DNA of 5,755 bases. It comes from Halobacteriales archaeon SW_9_67_25 (GTDB lineage Archaea; Halobacteriota; Halobacteria; Halobacteriales; Haloarculaceae). Position 1 is the first letter of the stretch. Each line of letters begins with the position of its first letter. The stretch spans positions 1-5,755 of the forward strand of contig PXSU01000115.1 in the NCBI GenBank assembly GCA_003022745.1. Reading direction: 5' to 3'. Positions 5,012 to 5,755 of the stretch are shown here, one piece after another. The notes below the pieces were generated by a model. The model was not told where the DNA came from, did not search any database, and saw only the letters and a list, made by a program, of their open reading frames with translations. The translations under genes were made by a program, and so were the position numbers.

Positions 5012-5755
5012 ATGTCAGAGGAGGCGAACCCGTTCGAGAGTCTCCAGGAGCAGATCGACGACGCCGCAGCCTTCCTGGACGCCACGCCGGACGTCCTGGA
5101 GCGACTCAAACACCCCGAGCGCGTCCTCGAGGCGAATCTCACCGTCGAGATGGACGACGGCTCCGTCGAGGTGTTCAAAGCCTTCCGCTCGCAGTACAAC
5201 GGCGACCGCGGCCCCTACAAGGGCGGGATCCGCTTCCATCCGGGCGTCACCCGCGACGAAGTGAAGGCCCTCTCCGGGTGGATGGTGTTCAAGTGTGCCG
5301 CGGTCAACATCCCGTACGGCGGCGGGAAAGGGGGGATCGTCATCAACCCCGTCGAGTACTCGGCGAGCGAACTCGAACGCATCACCCGGTCCTACGCCAC
5401 GGAACTCCGCCCACTCGTCGGCGAGGACCGGGACATCCCCGCCCCGGACGTCAACACGGGCCAACGCGAGATGAACTGGATCAAGGACACCTACGAGACC
5501 CTGGAGAACACGACCGAGCCGGGCGTCATCACCGGCAAGGCCATTGAGAGCGGGGGTAGCGAGGGTCGCGTCGAAGCGACCGGTCGGTCGGTCATGCTCG
5601 TCGCCCGGGAAGCCTTCTCGTATCTCGGACGGGACATCGCCGACGCGACCGTCGCGGTCCAGGGCTACGGCAACGCCGGCTCGGTCGCTGCCAGGCTGAT
5701 CGACGACCGCGGTGCCGACGTCGTCGCAGTCTCGGACTCCTCGGGGGCCATCCAC
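5012..5755 (+). CDS. gdh: Glutamate dehydrogenase (Glu/Leu/Phe/Val family), C-terminus outside window
   Basis: The first 248 residues are present; family members are usually about 420-430 residues. The enzyme interconverts glutamate with 2-oxoglutarate and ammonium using NAD(P). The substrate-binding domain has [11 protein letters not shown] (67-77, K70), [18 protein letters not shown] (91-108, K94 and catalytic K106) and [10 protein letters not shown] (141-150, D146). The spacings 24, 12 and 40 between these four residues match the known K89, K113, K125 and D165 of the Clostridium symbiosum enzyme. The coenzyme domain begins with [10 protein letters not shown] (214-223), a Rossmann GxGxxG. 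D242, at the end of the next predicted strand (VVAVSD), would be compatible with NAD, but haloarchaeal paralogues differ, so cofactor choice is left open. The ATG at 5012 gives the N-terminus usual for haloarchaeal members ([18 protein letters not shown]). It follows the CitE-like gene in the same direction and appears intact to the edge. Confidence 0.95.
   Translation, partial: MSEEANPFESLQEQIDDAAAFLDATPDVLERLKHPERVLEANLTVEMDDGSVEVFKAFRSQYNGDRGPYKGGIRFHPGVTRDEVKALSGWMVFKCAAVNIPYGGGKGGIVINPVEYSASELERITRSYATELRPLVGEDRDIPAPDVNTGQREMNWIKDTYETLENTTEPGVITGKAIESGGSEGRVEATGRSVMLVAREAFSYLGRDIADATVAVQGYGNAGSVAARLIDDRGADVVAVSDSSGAIH

Noticed and set aside
5015..5755. 246-residue minus-strand ORF opposite glutamate dehydrogenase
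   Set aside because: It mirrors the dehydrogenase codons exactly and has no features of its own.
1..5755. CRISPR array, insertion sequence or prophage
   Set aside because: There are no regularly spaced repeats, no transposase or phage genes, and the only clear inverted repeat (3824-3903) encloses just 54 bases without a target-site duplication.

Overview
The window looks like chromosomal DNA from a haloarchaeon (class Halobacteria). It is GC-rich, its proteins are very acidic, and its promoters are archaeal TATA-type elements lying 25-40 bases before start codons that have little or no leader. The gene families are also typical of haloarchaea: a geranylgeranyl-reductase-like flavoprotein, a GshA-type glutamate-cysteine ligase, an acidic winged-helix regulator, a CitE-like lyase and a glutamate dehydrogenase. 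Nothing in the window identifies the genus.

Layout. Positions 1-1100 (minus) hold the N-terminal 366 residues of a FAD-dependent geranylgeranyl-reductase-family protein that runs off the left edge. A glutamate-cysteine ligase gene starts divergently at 1209 (plus). Its body is well conserved, but its C-terminal tail (2101-2208) lies in another reading frame. A winged-helix regulator with a long acidic tail follows at 2303-2920. It converges with two minus-strand genes: a small TFIIB/cyclin-like protein (3166-2936, GTG start) that seems to lack its second half, and an unrecognised acidic protein (3793-3205, GTG start) broken by a +1 frameshift near residue 24.

The AT-richer stretch 3794-4003 carries a perfect 13-base inverted repeat, the promoter of the broken minus-strand gene, and the promoter and hairpin-rich leader of a tRNA-Leu(UAG) at 4004-4088. 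A CitE-like CoA-ester lyase starts only 3 bases after the tRNA (4092-4931). A glutamate dehydrogenase follows in the same direction (5012 to the right edge).

How the genes may work together. GshA makes gamma-glutamylcysteine, the low-molecular-weight thiol of haloarchaea. The CitE-like lyase and glutamate dehydrogenase could both serve the methylaspartate cycle of acetate assimilation, although neither gene is specific to it. I found no clear new multi-gene system. The most notable signals are three damaged or shortened genes within about 1.7 kb, the tRNA/mRNA junction with a 3-base spacer, and the inverted repeat between the divergent promoters.
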